Below are positions 1 through 9,027 of a DNA stretch of 64,000 nucleotides, piece after piece. Position numbers and translations under genes: made by a program. The stretch's first letter is position 1; the number at the start of each line of letters is the position of its first letter. This DNA comes from Parasphingopyxis sp. CP4. Its GTDB lineage: Bacteria; Pseudomonadota; Alphaproteobacteria; Sphingomonadales; Sphingomonadaceae. The notes beneath the pieces were generated by a model. The model made no database searches and had not been told where the DNA came from. It saw only the letters and a program-made list of their open reading frames with translations. The stretch lies in contig NZ_CP051130.1 in assembly GCF_013378055.1 (NCBI RefSeq), positions 682,001 through 746,000 on the forward strand, written 5' to 3'.

Positions 1-783
1 CAGTGCATCGGATCGGAACAGCACGGTTGATGCGCCCTTGGCTGCATATCCGTACTTATGAAGGTCTGCACTCATTGAGTGGACTGTTGGAATTTCGAAA
101 TCAAATGGCGGCACTGCCACGCCGTTCATGCGGGCAAAGGGTGCAAAATAACCGCCAACACAGGCATCGACATGAAGCCACAGACCCTTGCGCTCCGCCG
201 CTTCGCCCAGTTCGGCAATTGGATCGATGATACCGTGGGGGAAGTTCGGTGCAGATCCCACGATCATGATCGTATCCGCGTCGCAGGCTTCTTCCATAGC
301 TGCCACATCGGCTTCGTAGGACCCGTCTGTTTTCAGCGCGATGCGGCGCACGTCGACGTCCATCAGATGACAGGCCTTGTCGAACGCGAGATGGGCGGAC
401 TGCGGCAATACGACATTGGCCTTGTCCTGCGCCTTACCACTTGCCCGCGCAAAATCGCGCGCGGTCTTGATCGCCATGGTTATGGAATCAGTCCCGCCGG
501 ACGTCATTGCGCCAGTCGCGCCTTTGGGGCCGTGCAGCAACCCGAGCGCCATGGAGATTACATCCTTCTCCATCTGCGCGAGAGACGGAAAGGCTGCGGG
601 GCCCAGCCCGTTTTCCGACATATAGGCGGTATATGCTTCCTTCTGGATCGTTGCGACATCCTCACCGGCATTGAACACATAGACGGCTGTCTTGCCGTCT
701 CGCCATTTGGCATCCTTGCTGCCGCGTTCGACCAAATCCGCTCTCAGCGAATCCCAGTCGCGCCCCTTGTCTGGCAGTTGCAT
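1..783 (-). CDS. Sphingosine-1-phosphate lyase-like PLP-dependent decarboxylase (C-terminus cut by window edge)
   Basis: About 261 N-terminal residues are visible and the rest lies beyond base 1. The translation has the group II PLP-decarboxylase layout: a glycine-rich cofactor loop (GAMTSGGTDSITMAIK), a LWLHVDACVGGYF stretch carrying the PLP-pairing Asp, and an active-site segment ADLHKYGYAAKGAST, in which the Lys after His would bind PLP. The HKYGYAxKG form is characteristic of sphingosine-1-phosphate lyases, which cleave phosphorylated sphingoid bases to a fatty aldehyde and phosphoethanolamine. That would fit an organism that makes sphingolipids. The ATG at 783 has a GGAG about 9 bases upstream. 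A related amino-acid decarboxylase cannot be excluded without the C-terminal half. Confidence 0.8.
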   Translation of the reverse strand, partial: MQLPDKGRDWDSLRADLVERGSKDAKWRDGKTAVYVFNAGEDVATIQKEAYTAYMSENGLGPAAFPSLAQMEKDVISMALGLLHGPKGATGAMTSGGTDSITMAIKTARDFARASGKAQDKANVVLPQSAHLAFDKACHLMDVDVRRIALKTDGSYEADVAAMEEACDADTIMIVGSAPNFPHGIIDPIAELGEAAERKGLWLHVDACVGGYFAPFARMNGVAVPPFDFEIPTVHSMSADLHKYGYAAKGASTVLFRSDAL

Positions 784-880
784 GATATTCGTCTCCGTGC
801 CTGAACCAATCGCCGTCACTCTGGCGGTTTTTCAGTACCCGGACAATGATCGATACGGGATCGATTGAGCGGCGGAATGT

Positions 881-1366
881 TTAGGCGGTCTGGAGTAGCG
901 CGCAGATAAGGAGTGCGCATGCAGCAGTGCAGGACAGCGTCCTGACATGGTTCCAGACAGTCCAGCGCTGCATATAGCGACGCCACATCGCCTCGCCATC
1001 AGCAGTGTGTGCGTCGGTTGCCTCGAGCGCATTGTTCAGCGGTACATTCGCGATCACGGTGACGACAAACATGCCGACGATATAGAGCGCGCTACCCGCC
1101 AGCATCGCGATTGCGCCGCGCCCCGATAGATCCGTTACAGCAACTATAGCCAACACCAAGCAGGCCAGCGTGCTGGCGAAAAATAGCGGAAGAAACAGCG
1201 ATCTTTGGATTACCCGATTGATGGATTGCATAGCGAGCATTCCAGAGGGGCTTTCGATTGCATCGAGAGAGCGCATCACAAAAGTCGAAAATGTGAAATA
1301 GACGCCGGCCATAAGCCCAACGGAAATGGCGGCAAACCAGAGCATTCCGCAGATGATCATTGCCAT
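881..1366 (-). CDS. DUF1772 (anthrone oxygenase-like) membrane protein
   Basis: This 161-residue protein has about four hydrophobic segments (residues roughly 5-27, 54-77, 85-108 and 140-158). It carries the family's typical N-terminal GVYFTFSTFVM motif and a VPLNNAL motif before the last helix. These place it in DUF1772, a family of small membrane proteins named after fungal anthrone oxygenases; the bacterial role is unknown. The ATG at 1366 follows a GGAG by about 8 bases. It lies between the DAHP synthase and lyase genes on the same strand, with gaps of 36 and 97 bases. The context does not suggest a pathway. Confidence 0.7.
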   Translation of the reverse strand: MAMIICGMLWFAAISVGLMAGVYFTFSTFVMRSLDAIESPSGMLAMQSINRVIQRSLFLPLFFASTLACLVLAIVAVTDLSGRGAIAMLAGSALYIVGMFVVTVIANVPLNNALEATDAHTADGEAMWRRYMQRWTVWNHVRTLSCTAACALLICALLQTA

Positions 1367-1402
1367 GGAAAGTCTCCGCAGGGTGCTACGCGGCGAATTG
1401 CT

Positions 1403-2782
1403 CTAAGCTGCTTCGCTCTCGCGTTCGCGGCGCATGCCTTCTTCGTTGAGCATCTCAGCCAACAGGAAGGCGAGTTCGATGCTCTGACCCGCATTCAGGC
1501 GCGGGTCGCAATGGGTGTGATAGCGATCAGCGAGGTTCTGCTCGGTTACGTCAATCGCACCACCGGTGCATTCGGTCACGTCTTGGCCGGTCATCTCACA
1601 ATGGATGCCGCCTCCATAGGTGCCTTCTGCCCGATGGACGGCGAAAAAGCCGCGCACTTCGTCGAGTATGCGATCGAACGGCCGGGTCTTGTACCCGGTG
1701 GCGGCTTTGATCGTGTTGCCATGCATCGGATCGCAGGACCAGATGACCGGGTGCCCTTCGGCTTTCACTGCACGAACCAGCGGGGCAAGGCCTTCTTCGA
1801 CCTTGTCATGGCCAAAGCGGCTGATCAGGGTGATCCGTCCGGGTGACCGTTCGGGATCGAGCGTATCGAGCAATTTGAGCAGATCGTCTGGATCGAGGCT
1901 AGGCCCGCATTTCATGCCAATTGGATTAGCAATGCCGCGGAAATATTCGACATGCGCGCTGTCTTCGAAGCGGGTGCGATCTCCGATCCAGACAAAATGC
2001 GCGGATGTGTCGTACCAATCACCAGTAACGCTGTCCTGGCGGGTGAGCGCTTCTTCGTACGGCAGCAGCAACGCTTCGTGACTAACATAAAATTGCGTGC
2101 CATTGAGCTGCGGAACGCGATCGGCATCGATGCCGCAGGCGTCCATGAATTGTAGCGCGTCACCGATCCGGCCGGCGAGTTCTTCAAACTTGGTGGCCCA
2201 AGGGCTCTTGCCCATGAAATCAAGCGTCCAGCTATGGACCTTATGAAGGTTTGCATATCCGCCGCTGGCATAGGCGCGTAGGAGATTGAGCGTTGCCGAC
2301 GCCTGGGAATAGGCGCGGATCATGCGCTGCGGATCGGGAATGCGTGAATTCTCGCTAAAGTCGATATCGTTGACGATATCACCACGATAGGAGGGAAGGG
2401 TGACACCATCCTGCTCTTCGATATCCGAGGAGCGCGGCTTGGCGAACTGACCGGCCATACGGCCGACCTTCACCACGGGGACCTTCGAGGCATAGGTCAG
2501 AACGACCGCCATCTGCAGGATTACGCGGAATGTATCGCGGATATTGGTCGGATTGAATTCGGCGAAGCTTTCGGCGCAATCGCCGCCCTGCAACAAAAAC
2601 GCCTTGCCCAAGGCCACTTCCGACAGGTCGGTGCGCAGCTGCTTCGCCTCACCAGCAAAGATCAGCGGCGGATAGTTGGCGAGCGTATTCTCGACATCGG
2701 CTAATGCAGCCGCATCGTCATAGGCAGGCATCTGGATGCCATTGGCATCGCGCCAGCTGTCCGGGTTCCATTGTTTTGTCAT
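1403..2782 (-). CDS. Class II 3-deoxy-7-phosphoheptulonate (DAHP) synthase
   Basis: The enzyme condenses phosphoenolpyruvate with erythrose 4-phosphate in the first step of the shikimate pathway. At 459 residues it has the usual length of the plant/actinobacterial-type class II family. Signature segments are [29 protein letters not shown] and [18 protein letters not shown]; these supply the substrate-binding Arg/Lys and the metal ligands Cys, His, Glu and Asp. I chose the ATG at 2782 because family members begin with M-x-K-x-W-x-P-x-SW. A GTG at 2794 in the same frame would add four residues, and neither has a strong ribosome-binding site. No leader peptide or attenuator is visible upstream. 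Confidence 0.95.
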   Translation of the reverse strand: MTKQWNPDSWRDANGIQMPAYDDAAALADVENTLANYPPLIFAGEAKQLRTDLSEVALGKAFLLQGGDCAESFAEFNPTNIRDTFRVILQMAVVLTYASKVPVVKVGRMAGQFAKPRSSDIEEQDGVTLPSYRGDIVNDIDFSENSRIPDPQRMIRAYSQASATLNLLRAYASGGYANLHKVHSWTLDFMGKSPWATKFEELAGRIGDALQFMDACGIDADRVPQLNGTQFYVSHEALLLPYEEALTRQDSVTGDWYDTSAHFVWIGDRTRFEDSAHVEYFRGIANPIGMKCGPSLDPDDLLKLLDTLDPERSPGRITLISRFGHDKVEEGLAPLVRAVKAEGHPVIWSCDPMHGNTIKAATGYKTRPFDRILDEVRGFFAVHRAEGTYGGGIHCEMTGQDVTECTGGAIDVTEQNLADRYHTHCDPRLNAGQSIELAFLLAEMLNEEGMRRERESEAA

Positions 2783-2874
2783 CGGCTTAATCACTTACTG
2801 TCGTACCTGTGGATAATTCCATGCGGCAGCGCACAACGGATTGCAACGGGGTTTTGATTGTTTCGGCCCAAGGC

Positions 2875-3315
2875 CTAGTTTGTCGGACCAGCGCCGGATT
2901 TCTGCCACGGCCGATCGATGAGCAGGGCCAGCAGCGCGGCCGCGCAGGTGCCGACCGGGCCATACCAGGGTGGACTGGCCGGGCTTTGCGTCAACACGGT
3001 GATCGTGGCCCAACCCGTAGGAATGTTGAACGCGAGAACAATCAGCGGGGCCGCATAGCGGGCCCATCGCTCGCCGCGTCGTATGGGAACGGCGATCAGC
3101 GCCGTGAGGGAAAGGCCCAGTGCCAACCAACCACCGCCGGCAACGTCCAACAGCGCGCCGATCAATACCTGATAACCCTCTGCGACTGCGTTCCACTCCT
3201 CGCCAACCGCAACCGCATGATAGGGCATGAAGGTTGGCGAGAAGAGGTAGATTGCGCCGAGGATATAGCTGCTGACTGCAATCGCTGCGTAAATCAGGAT
3301 CGGCAGACGGGTCAT
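2875..3315 (-). CDS. Small four-helix membrane protein of unknown function
   Basis: This 146-residue protein has four predicted transmembrane segments, at about residues 7-27, 46-75, 88-108 and 118-137. The loop after the first helix contains a SPTFMPYHAVAVG stretch. I do not recognise the family with certainty; it resembles small DoxX-sized membrane proteins in layout but lacks an obvious signature. It is 38 bases from the carotenoid oxygenase gene (on its downstream side), on the same strand, so the two may share a transcript and the TetR-type operator upstream of the oxygenase. Any link to carotenoid cleavage is only positional. Confidence 0.55.
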   Translation of the reverse strand: MTRLPILIYAAIAVSSYILGAIYLFSPTFMPYHAVAVGEEWNAVAEGYQVLIGALLDVAGGGWLALGLSLTALIAVPIRRGERWARYAAPLIVLAFNIPTGWATITVLTQSPASPPWYGPVGTCAAALLALLIDRPWQKSGAGPTN

Positions 3316-3354
3316 TCTTCCTCTCAGCTAGTTACCGCAGAACGTTTCAGTCAA

Positions 3355-4791
3355 TTAGGCGCTGGCCACCCAGTTACCGTGGAACCCAGGCGGAATGCGA
3401 TGGGGTAGATGGATCGCTGCGACCGGGTCGCCGGTAAAGTTGGCGGCGTCGAGTATCACAAACTCGGTGTGATCATCATTCATGTCGACGACCAGCCCGA
3501 CCAGCCAGCCATTGTCTTCACCTTCGCCGCGCGGAACGAACACGAACTCGCCTGGGTGACGCTTGGCTCCAAAGTCATGGATTTCACGATCGCCGGTTTC
3601 CAGATCATGCTTGAACAGGCGGGTATCGTTGATCAGTCCGGGTGTTTTGTCGCTATCATCAGCCGCCATGCAATAGGCGTAGCGATAGTCCTTGCAGGAT
3701 TGGCGCTCGTCATAGCGCGGAAACTCCTGGTTTGTCCCGTCGATAACCTTCCGATCGACCGCGCCGCCCTGGGCGTCGATCGTCCAACGTTCAAAGCTGC
3801 TCTGTGATCCATCCGGGCCGTCATAGCCGTCATTGAACATGTGGTTATGCGCTACGACGTCCATGATCACCTTGCCGTCCTTCTCTTCGAAGGCATTGGC
3901 CGGATGGAAGACATAACAAGGCTCAACCGGATGCCAGATGACATCGGCATTGGTTCCGTTGCGCGGCATCAGGCCAATGCGGGCCTTGTGATCGGGATTC
4001 CAGCGATACGGGAACGGGTGACCGCCCATCAGCGTCTTCATCGAGAAGGTGACCGGCAGATCCATGACGATCACATAGTTTTTGGTGAGCGCACAATCAT
4101 GAATGCTTGGGCCGTGTTCGACGGAAATCGGCTCTTCGCGCACGACCTTTCCATCCGGGCCAACAACGGTGTGCCACACCGTATCGAGCGCATCGGCCTT
4201 GTAGCAGATTGCATGCATTTCGCCGATTTCGGGGTCGAGATGCGGATGCGCAGTGAACGGCCCGTCCAGCGTGCCATCAAAATCGTTGATCGCGATGGTG
4301 TCGAGCTCTTCGGTCAGCTCAACCGGGCAGTTGCCAGCCTCGACAATCGCCCATGTGCGACCATTCTGGCCAACGATATTGGTATTGGCATTGCCGGGTT
4401 CGCGATCGTCCGGGCAGGGGACAGGTGCTTCGCCGAGCGCTTGGCTGACTTCGCCGGAGCGGATCCAGCGATTGCGATACCATTCGGCCTTGCCACCCTG
4501 GATGCGCAATCCATGGGCCATGCCGTCGCCGATGAACCAGTGATAGGTCGCCGGCTTGGGTGGCGTAACCGGGTTCGGGCCAATCCGCAGATAGCGTCCG
4601 TCGATCTCGGCGGGAATTGTGCCGTCTACTTTCAGCTCTGTCAGGGTCAGCTCTTCGGTCATCGGAGTATGGATGCCGGTCAGATAGGGATGATCGTCGC
4701 TGCGCGTCTTGAGCGCGGCGCTGACTTTGGAAACACCCATTACGCCTTGGGTGACTGTTTTACGGATGGTTTTCTCGATGACGCTGGCCAT
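3355..4791 (-). CDS. Carotenoid oxygenase family protein (RPE65 / carotenoid cleavage dioxygenase type)
   Basis: This non-haem iron dioxygenase has 478 residues, the usual family length. The four iron-binding histidines are visible in their typical contexts: His182 (TAHPHLDP), His231 (SIHDCALT), His296 (YVFHPANAFE) and His471 near the C-terminus (GFHGNW). Family members cleave double bonds in carotenoids, apocarotenoids or stilbenoids; the substrate cannot be read from sequence. The ATG at 4791 has an AGGA about 9 bases upstream. It is divergent from a TetR regulator across a 77-base spacer that contains a perfect inverted repeat, so repression by that regulator, relieved by a hydrophobic ligand, is likely. 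Confidence 0.9.
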   Translation of the reverse strand: MASVIEKTIRKTVTQGVMGVSKVSAALKTRSDDHPYLTGIHTPMTEELTLTELKVDGTIPAEIDGRYLRIGPNPVTPPKPATYHWFIGDGMAHGLRIQGGKAEWYRNRWIRSGEVSQALGEAPVPCPDDREPGNANTNIVGQNGRTWAIVEAGNCPVELTEELDTIAINDFDGTLDGPFTAHPHLDPEIGEMHAICYKADALDTVWHTVVGPDGKVVREEPISVEHGPSIHDCALTKNYVIVMDLPVTFSMKTLMGGHPFPYRWNPDHKARIGLMPRNGTNADVIWHPVEPCYVFHPANAFEEKDGKVIMDVVAHNHMFNDGYDGPDGSQSSFERWTIDAQGGAVDRKVIDGTNQEFPRYDERQSCKDYRYAYCMAADDSDKTPGLINDTRLFKHDLETGDREIHDFGAKRHPGEFVFVPRGEGEDNGWLVGLVVDMNDDHTEFVILDAANFTGDPVAAIHLPHRIPPGFHGNWVASA

Positions 4792-4828
4792 GGGGAGCGG
4801 TCCTTTTATGGGGGGCTGGTGATTCGAT

Positions 4829-4870
4829 ATGTTGACACTGTTAACCTCGCAATGGTAACAGTGTCAACAT
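4829..4870. promoter_or_regulatory. Inverted-repeat operator / bidirectional promoter between carotenoid oxygenase and tetR
   Basis: The 15-base arm at 4829-4843 (ATGTTGACACTGTTA) is matched exactly by its reverse complement at 4856-4870, with a 12-base spacer. Each arm contains a perfect TTGACA, pointing outward in both directions, so each could be the -35 element of one of two face-to-face promoters. The right arm overlaps the TetR start codon at 4869. This would make the tetR message nearly leaderless and place the operator on top of both promoters, which suggests autoregulation. The -10 elements at 17-18 bases are weak (TAACAG and TTAACA). Confidence 0.7.
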
Positions 4871-5468
4871 GGAAAAGACGCAGACGAGGAAAAGCTATCA
4901 TCACGGTGACCTTCGAACGGCATTGCTCGATACTGGATTGCGGCTGTTGGAGACAAAGGCCGGTGGAGAAATTGGATTGCGTGAGGTCGCCCGTGAAACG
5001 GGTGTTAGCGCAACCGCCGTTTATCGGCACTTTCCGGACAAGGATGCGCTCCTCGGCGCGCTGGTTGGTGCGGGCTATGACATGCTGGCCGACTCACAGG
5101 AGGCCGCAGGTTCGCACTTTCCCGAGCGCGATGATGCGTTTCGCGCAATTGGTCAGGCCTATGTGCATTTTGCATTGGCCCATCCGGCGCTATTCCGTTT
5201 GATGACTAGCTATATGCACCTGACAGGTGAATGCGATGAAGGGGAGGTGGTCGGCGACAATCGCGCTGGCCGGTTGCTGAAGGATAATATCAACGTGCTG
5301 CTACCTGACGATGCGACCGAACGCGATCGGCAGGTTGCGACGACCCAATCGCTGGCACTTGTGCATGGCCTTGCCCAGCTCGTGCTAGCTGGTCAGGTTC
5401 CCAACGATCCAGATTTGATCGACGCGGTCGTCGATCAGTTTGGCGGATGGAATAAGAGAAGCGCTTAA
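4869..5468 (+). CDS. TetR/AcrR-family transcriptional regulator
   Basis: This 199-residue protein has an N-terminal helix-turn-helix of TetR type (GLREVARETGVSATAVYRHFPDKDALLGAL, residues about 37-66, shown here only by its key VARETGVSATAVYRHF core). The C-terminal half is helical and resembles the WHG/TetR_C ligand domain. It is divergent from the carotenoid oxygenase, and its start codon lies inside the 42-base inverted repeat, so it probably represses both itself and that gene. No Shine-Dalgarno is visible before the ATG, in line with a leaderless or very short leader. Its stop overlaps by 4 bases the stop of the convergent CcmI-like gene. Confidence 0.88.
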   Translation: MEKTQTRKSYHHGDLRTALLDTGLRLLETKAGGEIGLREVARETGVSATAVYRHFPDKDALLGALVGAGYDMLADSQEAAGSHFPERDDAFRAIGQAYVHFALAHPALFRLMTSYMHLTGECDEGEVVGDNRAGRLLKDNINVLLPDDATERDRQVATTQSLALVHGLAQLVLAGQVPNDPDLIDAVVDQFGGWNKRSA

Positions 5469-6436
5469 GCGCCCGGTACGCCAAGCGCCCGGGCCGAGGC
5501 GTTGATCCGTTCCAGTTGCGATGAATCGCTGGCAAAGGCTTCACGGGCGCGGCGCCAAGCATCGCCAGCTTGCGCGGCCTGACCCAGTTGCATGCGCGAG
5601 CGCATCAACATGATCCAGCCATCCGCATCATTGGGATTGCGACTGAGGCGCTCGTCCAGGCCATTGACCATATTTTCGATCATCATGTCCTGCTGGCCCT
5701 GGGGCAGCTGGCTCGCTGCCCGCATTTCTTGTGGGCTTGGACCGGGAATGGCCTGGGTTGCAGCCTCCGGCACATTGGTTTGAGCAATCGTACCCGGTGG
5801 CGGCACTCGCCCGCTGACATCAATACCATGCTCTTCGGCGACCTGTGCAATCAACCCGCGAAGGTCTCCCTCCCAGGGCGCATTGGGCGGCGTATCGCGT
5901 AACAACGCAATCCAATCATTGACCGCGCCTTCATGATCTCCGGCAAGATCTTTGCGAACGCCTTCAAAATAGCGAGCACGGGGATCGGATGGGTCCAGCT
6001 CCAGTGCACGCGTAAAGGCCTGTCGAGCATCAGTAGGAAAGCCATCATCTGCGGCAAGCGCCAGCGCTTCACCGCGTGCCGAATGATAGCGGGCCATGGT
6101 TGGGTTCAACTCGCTGGCACGGCCATAAGCGTTAGCAGCGTCGCCATATCGTGCGGACTGGAAATAGGATAGCCCAAGCAGCGCCCAGGCCTCTTCGTCG
6201 TCGGGCCTCTGTTCGACCCGGGCTTCGAGCTGCGGAATTGCTTCGGCCAATTCCGCATTGCCAAGATTTTCGGCCAGAGCCGTGCCTTGTGGCGCGCCAC
6301 TTTCGGCAGTGCCCTGATCATCGCCACGGGCGATCGCATAGCCAATCGAGAAGGTGGCAATCGCAGCAGCAGCAATCAGCACATAACGCGCTGTATTGCC
6401 CCCATTGTCTGCATCCGATTTGCCCGATTCCGCCAT
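5465..6436 (-). CDS. ccmI: CcmI/CycH-like TPR protein for cytochrome c maturation
   Basis: This 323-residue protein has one N-terminal transmembrane helix (about residues 18-36), then TPR repeats at about 65-190 (WALLGLSYFQSARYGDAANAYGRA and following) and a C-terminal TPR segment with the MVNGLDERLSRNPNDADGWI pattern typical of CcmI/CycH. CcmI proteins hold apocytochromes c in the periplasm for haem ligation. The usual second N-terminal helix and cytoplasmic loop are absent, so this is the short form. It stands alone, without ccmABCDEFGH, but is divergent from the multihaem cytochrome operon at 6497, which would place heavy demand on such a chaperone. A good AGGA site precedes the ATG. A general TPR protein is the alternative. 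Confidence 0.7.
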   Translation of the reverse strand: MAESGKSDADNGGNTARYVLIAAAAIATFSIGYAIARGDDQGTAESGAPQGTALAENLGNAELAEAIPQLEARVEQRPDDEEAWALLGLSYFQSARYGDAANAYGRASELNPTMARYHSARGEALALAADDGFPTDARQAFTRALELDPSDPRARYFEGVRKDLAGDHEGAVNDWIALLRDTPPNAPWEGDLRGLIAQVAEEHGIDVSGRVPPPGTIAQTNVPEAATQAIPGPSPQEMRAASQLPQGQQDMMIENMVNGLDERLSRNPNDADGWIMLMRSRMQLGQAAQAGDAWRRAREAFASDSSQLERINASARALGVPGA

Positions 6437-6496
6437 GATTCCTGCCCTCTATAATTTTGCGTCTCCTATCTAGCTTGTCCGCCCAAAGATGATAGA

Positions 6497-9025
6497 GTGC
6501 CGAACGGGCGCAGGGAGAATATAAGCGAAGCCGGGAAAACCCGATCGCTGAACAGGCAGGCCAGGTGGCAGGGGGTAAATTTGGCGGACGGCTATCGTAT
6601 CGCTATCATCGGCTCGGGACCTGCAGGTCTCAGCGCCGCTGGACGCGCCGCCGACCTTGGCCTTTCCCATGTTTTGCTCGAGAAAACCGACCATCTGTCG
6701 GACACGATCTACAAATATCAAAAGGGCAAGCATGTGATGGCCACGCCGAGCCAGCTCGTGCTGCGCTCGGACATGGATTTCGATGCGGGTAAGAGAGAGG
6801 CTGTGCTGGGCACATGGGACGAGCAGGCCGGCTCGCTGGGTGTCAATGTTAGGCTCCACTCCGAAGTGACCGCGATCGAAGGAGAGGCCGGGAATTTCCA
6901 GATCAAACTAGCCGATGGCGAAACGATCCAGGCGGAAAATGTAATCCTGGCAATTGGTACCCAGGGCAATCCCAACACCTTGCGCTGTCCGGGCGGAGAT
7001 CTGCCGCATGTACAATATCAGCTCGACGACCCCGGCGAATATGTGGACGAGCATATCACCGTGATCGGTTCCGGCGATGCTGGCATAGAGAATGCGCTAG
7101 GCTTGGCCGCTGATGCTGAACAAGGCAATAAAGTCACCATTCTCAACCGATCTGCCGAGTTTGCCCGAGCCAAGGATGCGAACGTAAAATTGCTGACAGC
7201 GGCCGGTGAGCAAGGCCGGATGAATATCATGACGGAAACGTCGCCGGCAGAATTGCTGCCCGGCGAGATTGTCCTCGATACACGCGATGGTCAGACCAAG
7301 ATACGATGCGATCGCGTGATTGCTCGCATCGGCTCGGCGCCGCCGCGCAAATTCGTCGAAGCCTGCGGGGTTGAGTTTGCCAGCGAAGACCGAGAGGCGT
7401 TTCCGAAGCTATCTTCGGCGTTTGAATCCACCAAAAAGGGTATCTTCGTCATCGGTGCGTTGGCGGGATATCCGCTGATCAAACATTGCATGAACCAAGG
7501 CTATGACGTCGTCGAGTTCATCAATGGAAATACCGAACTCAAACCAGCCGATGAACCACTTCTCGAAGCCAAGTTCAAGAATCTTCCGGGCAATCTGAGC
7601 GTTGAAAACTGGCTCGAATTTTTGCGGTCCAAGGTTTCAATTCTGAATGAGCTCTCGCCACTTCAAATGCGTGAGTTCATGCTCGATTCCGACGTGCATT
7701 ATTTCCGCAAAGGCCAACAGGTTTTTGAGAAGAATGAACCGGGCTCTTCGATATTCGGGATCGCACAGGGCCATGCACTCGTTGAGTTGAGCGAGGCTGA
7801 CACATCGCTCACCCAGGAGATCGAGGAGGGATCCATATTCGGCGAAGTCGGATTGGTATCTGGCCGTCGACGCGGTGCGACAATTCGTGCCGGTGAAGAG
7901 CTGATAGCGGTTGAAATACCCCGCATGGCAACATTGAAGCTGATGGCGTCTGTGCCTGCTGCGCGCAGGGCCGTGACCGATATCTCGACCGAGCGCCAGT
8001 TGCTGCAAATGTTCGGTTCGGGATTGAAATCCGCAGATCTGGTCGAGGTGATGAAGGGGTCTGAGATCCTAAACGTCAAAGCTGGCGAGGCAATTATCGA
8101 TGAGGGTGATACCAATATCGATCTGTTTGTGATCCGATCAGGTTCGATGGTTGTCGAGAAGATGGTCGGCCGTAAGCCTGTCTTCCTCTCCTATCTCCCT
8201 GCCGGCAGCTATGTCGGGGAAATGGCCGTTCTCGAAGACGGCCCGCGAACGGCAACCGTGCGCGCAGCGATCAAATCCGAAGTCATCAAGATTGACGGCC
8301 ACGCCTTCCGCACGCTGCTTGAAAACAAGCCCGACCTATTGGCCCAGGCGCGGCGTGAAATGGAATCTCGCGAAGATATCAACAATTTCGTCGAAGCGAA
8401 GAAGGACAGTTTTTCGGGCGTTGTCGACATGTACAGTTCGGTCGCATCCTTCCTGGTCGAAAACGGTATCGGTGAGGCGACGGATGTTCTGCTTATCGAT
8501 GAGAATCTCTGTGTTGGCTGCGACAATTGTGAGAAGGCGTGCGCCGATAGTCATGATGGATTGTCACGGCTCGATCGCGAAGCCGGGCGCACTTATGCCC
8601 ATCTTCATGTGCCGACAAGCTGCCGCCATTGCGAACATCCCCATTGTATGGCCGATTGTCCACCCAACGCGATTCATCGCGGCGATGATGGCGAGGTGTT
8701 TATCGATGAAACCTGCATTGGCTGTGGCAATTGCCAGCGCAACTGCCCCTATGGCGTTATCCGTATGGAGAAAGTGCCGCCGCCGAAACCGTCTCTGTTG
8801 AGTTGGCTGTTTTTTGGCGCGGGTCCTGGGCCGGGCGAACCCGAGCATGAATGGATTGAGAGCCAGGTTGCCGATGAGACACCCAAGGTCGCGATCAAAT
8901 GCGATATGTGCGCCGGGATTGAGGGCGGTCCTGCCTGTGTGCGGGCCTGTCCGACGGGTGCCGCCATTCGCGTCGCACCTGAAGACTTCCTGTCGGTCGC
9001 CCGGCTCGAAACGGAGCAGGCATAA
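6497..9025 (+). CDS. FAD/NAD(P) oxidoreductase fused to two cyclic-nucleotide-binding domains and a four-cluster [4Fe-4S] ferredoxin module
   Basis: The 842 residues carry, in order: an FAD-binding GSGPAG (39-44) and an NAD(P)-binding GSGDAG (191-196) of the pyridine nucleotide-disulfide oxidoreductase fold, without a redox CxxC; CNB domain 1 (about 396-485); CNB domain 2 (about 520-605); and an HybA/DmsB-like module with 16 cysteines in four groups (672-682, 709-721, 740-750, 802-818). CNB 2 has a textbook phosphate-binding cassette (GEMAVLEDGPRTATVRA); CNB 1 is more diverged (GEVGLVSGRRRGATIRA). I infer a cytosolic NAD(P)H-linked dehydrogenase that passes electrons through iron-sulfur clusters to the membrane protein encoded 2 bases downstream, possibly gated by cAMP. 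The start at 6497 is a GTG without a clear ribosome-binding site; a TTG at about 6581, just before the FAD fold, is the alternative. A TATAAT at 6450-6455 could serve this operon. Confidence 0.88.
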   Translation: MPNGRRENISEAGKTRSLNRQARWQGVNLADGYRIAIIGSGPAGLSAAGRAADLGLSHVLLEKTDHLSDTIYKYQKGKHVMATPSQLVLRSDMDFDAGKREAVLGTWDEQAGSLGVNVRLHSEVTAIEGEAGNFQIKLADGETIQAENVILAIGTQGNPNTLRCPGGDLPHVQYQLDDPGEYVDEHITVIGSGDAGIENALGLAADAEQGNKVTILNRSAEFARAKDANVKLLTAAGEQGRMNIMTETSPAELLPGEIVLDTRDGQTKIRCDRVIARIGSAPPRKFVEACGVEFASEDREAFPKLSSAFESTKKGIFVIGALAGYPLIKHCMNQGYDVVEFINGNTELKPADEPLLEAKFKNLPGNLSVENWLEFLRSKVSILNELSPLQMREFMLDSDVHYFRKGQQVFEKNEPGSSIFGIAQGHALVELSEADTSLTQEIEEGSIFGEVGLVSGRRRGATIRAGEELIAVEIPRMATLKLMASVPAARRAVTDISTERQLLQMFGSGLKSADLVEVMKGSEILNVKAGEAIIDEGDTNIDLFVIRSGSMVVEKMVGRKPVFLSYLPAGSYVGEMAVLEDGPRTATVRAAIKSEVIKIDGHAFRTLLENKPDLLAQARREMESREDINNFVEAKKDSFSGVVDMYSSVASFLVENGIGEATDVLLIDENLCVGCDNCEKACADSHDGLSRLDREAGRTYAHLHVPTSCRHCEHPHCMADCPPNAIHRGDDGEVFIDETCIGCGNCQRNCPYGVIRMEKVPPPKPSLLSWLFFGAGPGPGEPEHEWIESQVADETPKVAIKCDMCAGIEGGPACVRACPTGAAIRVAPEDFLSVARLETEQA

Positions 9026-9027
9026 TT

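Noticed and set aside
805-840. Hairpin with following T-run (GCC...GGCGGTTTTT) as a terminator.
   Set aside because: The stem is only about 4 bp and the T-run is on the plus strand, while the genes on both sides are on the minus strand.
3841-5202. A 453-codon plus-strand frame opposite the carotenoid oxygenase and through tetR.
   Set aside because: It is the shadow of a well-supported enzyme with all iron ligands, and it runs across the operator and the regulator gene in another frame.
6497-7600. Reading the flavin part of the fusion as a thioredoxin or bacillithiol disulfide reductase.
   Set aside because: No CxxC redox pair is present in the FAD/NAD(P) modules, and the fused ferredoxin domain offers another electron acceptor.
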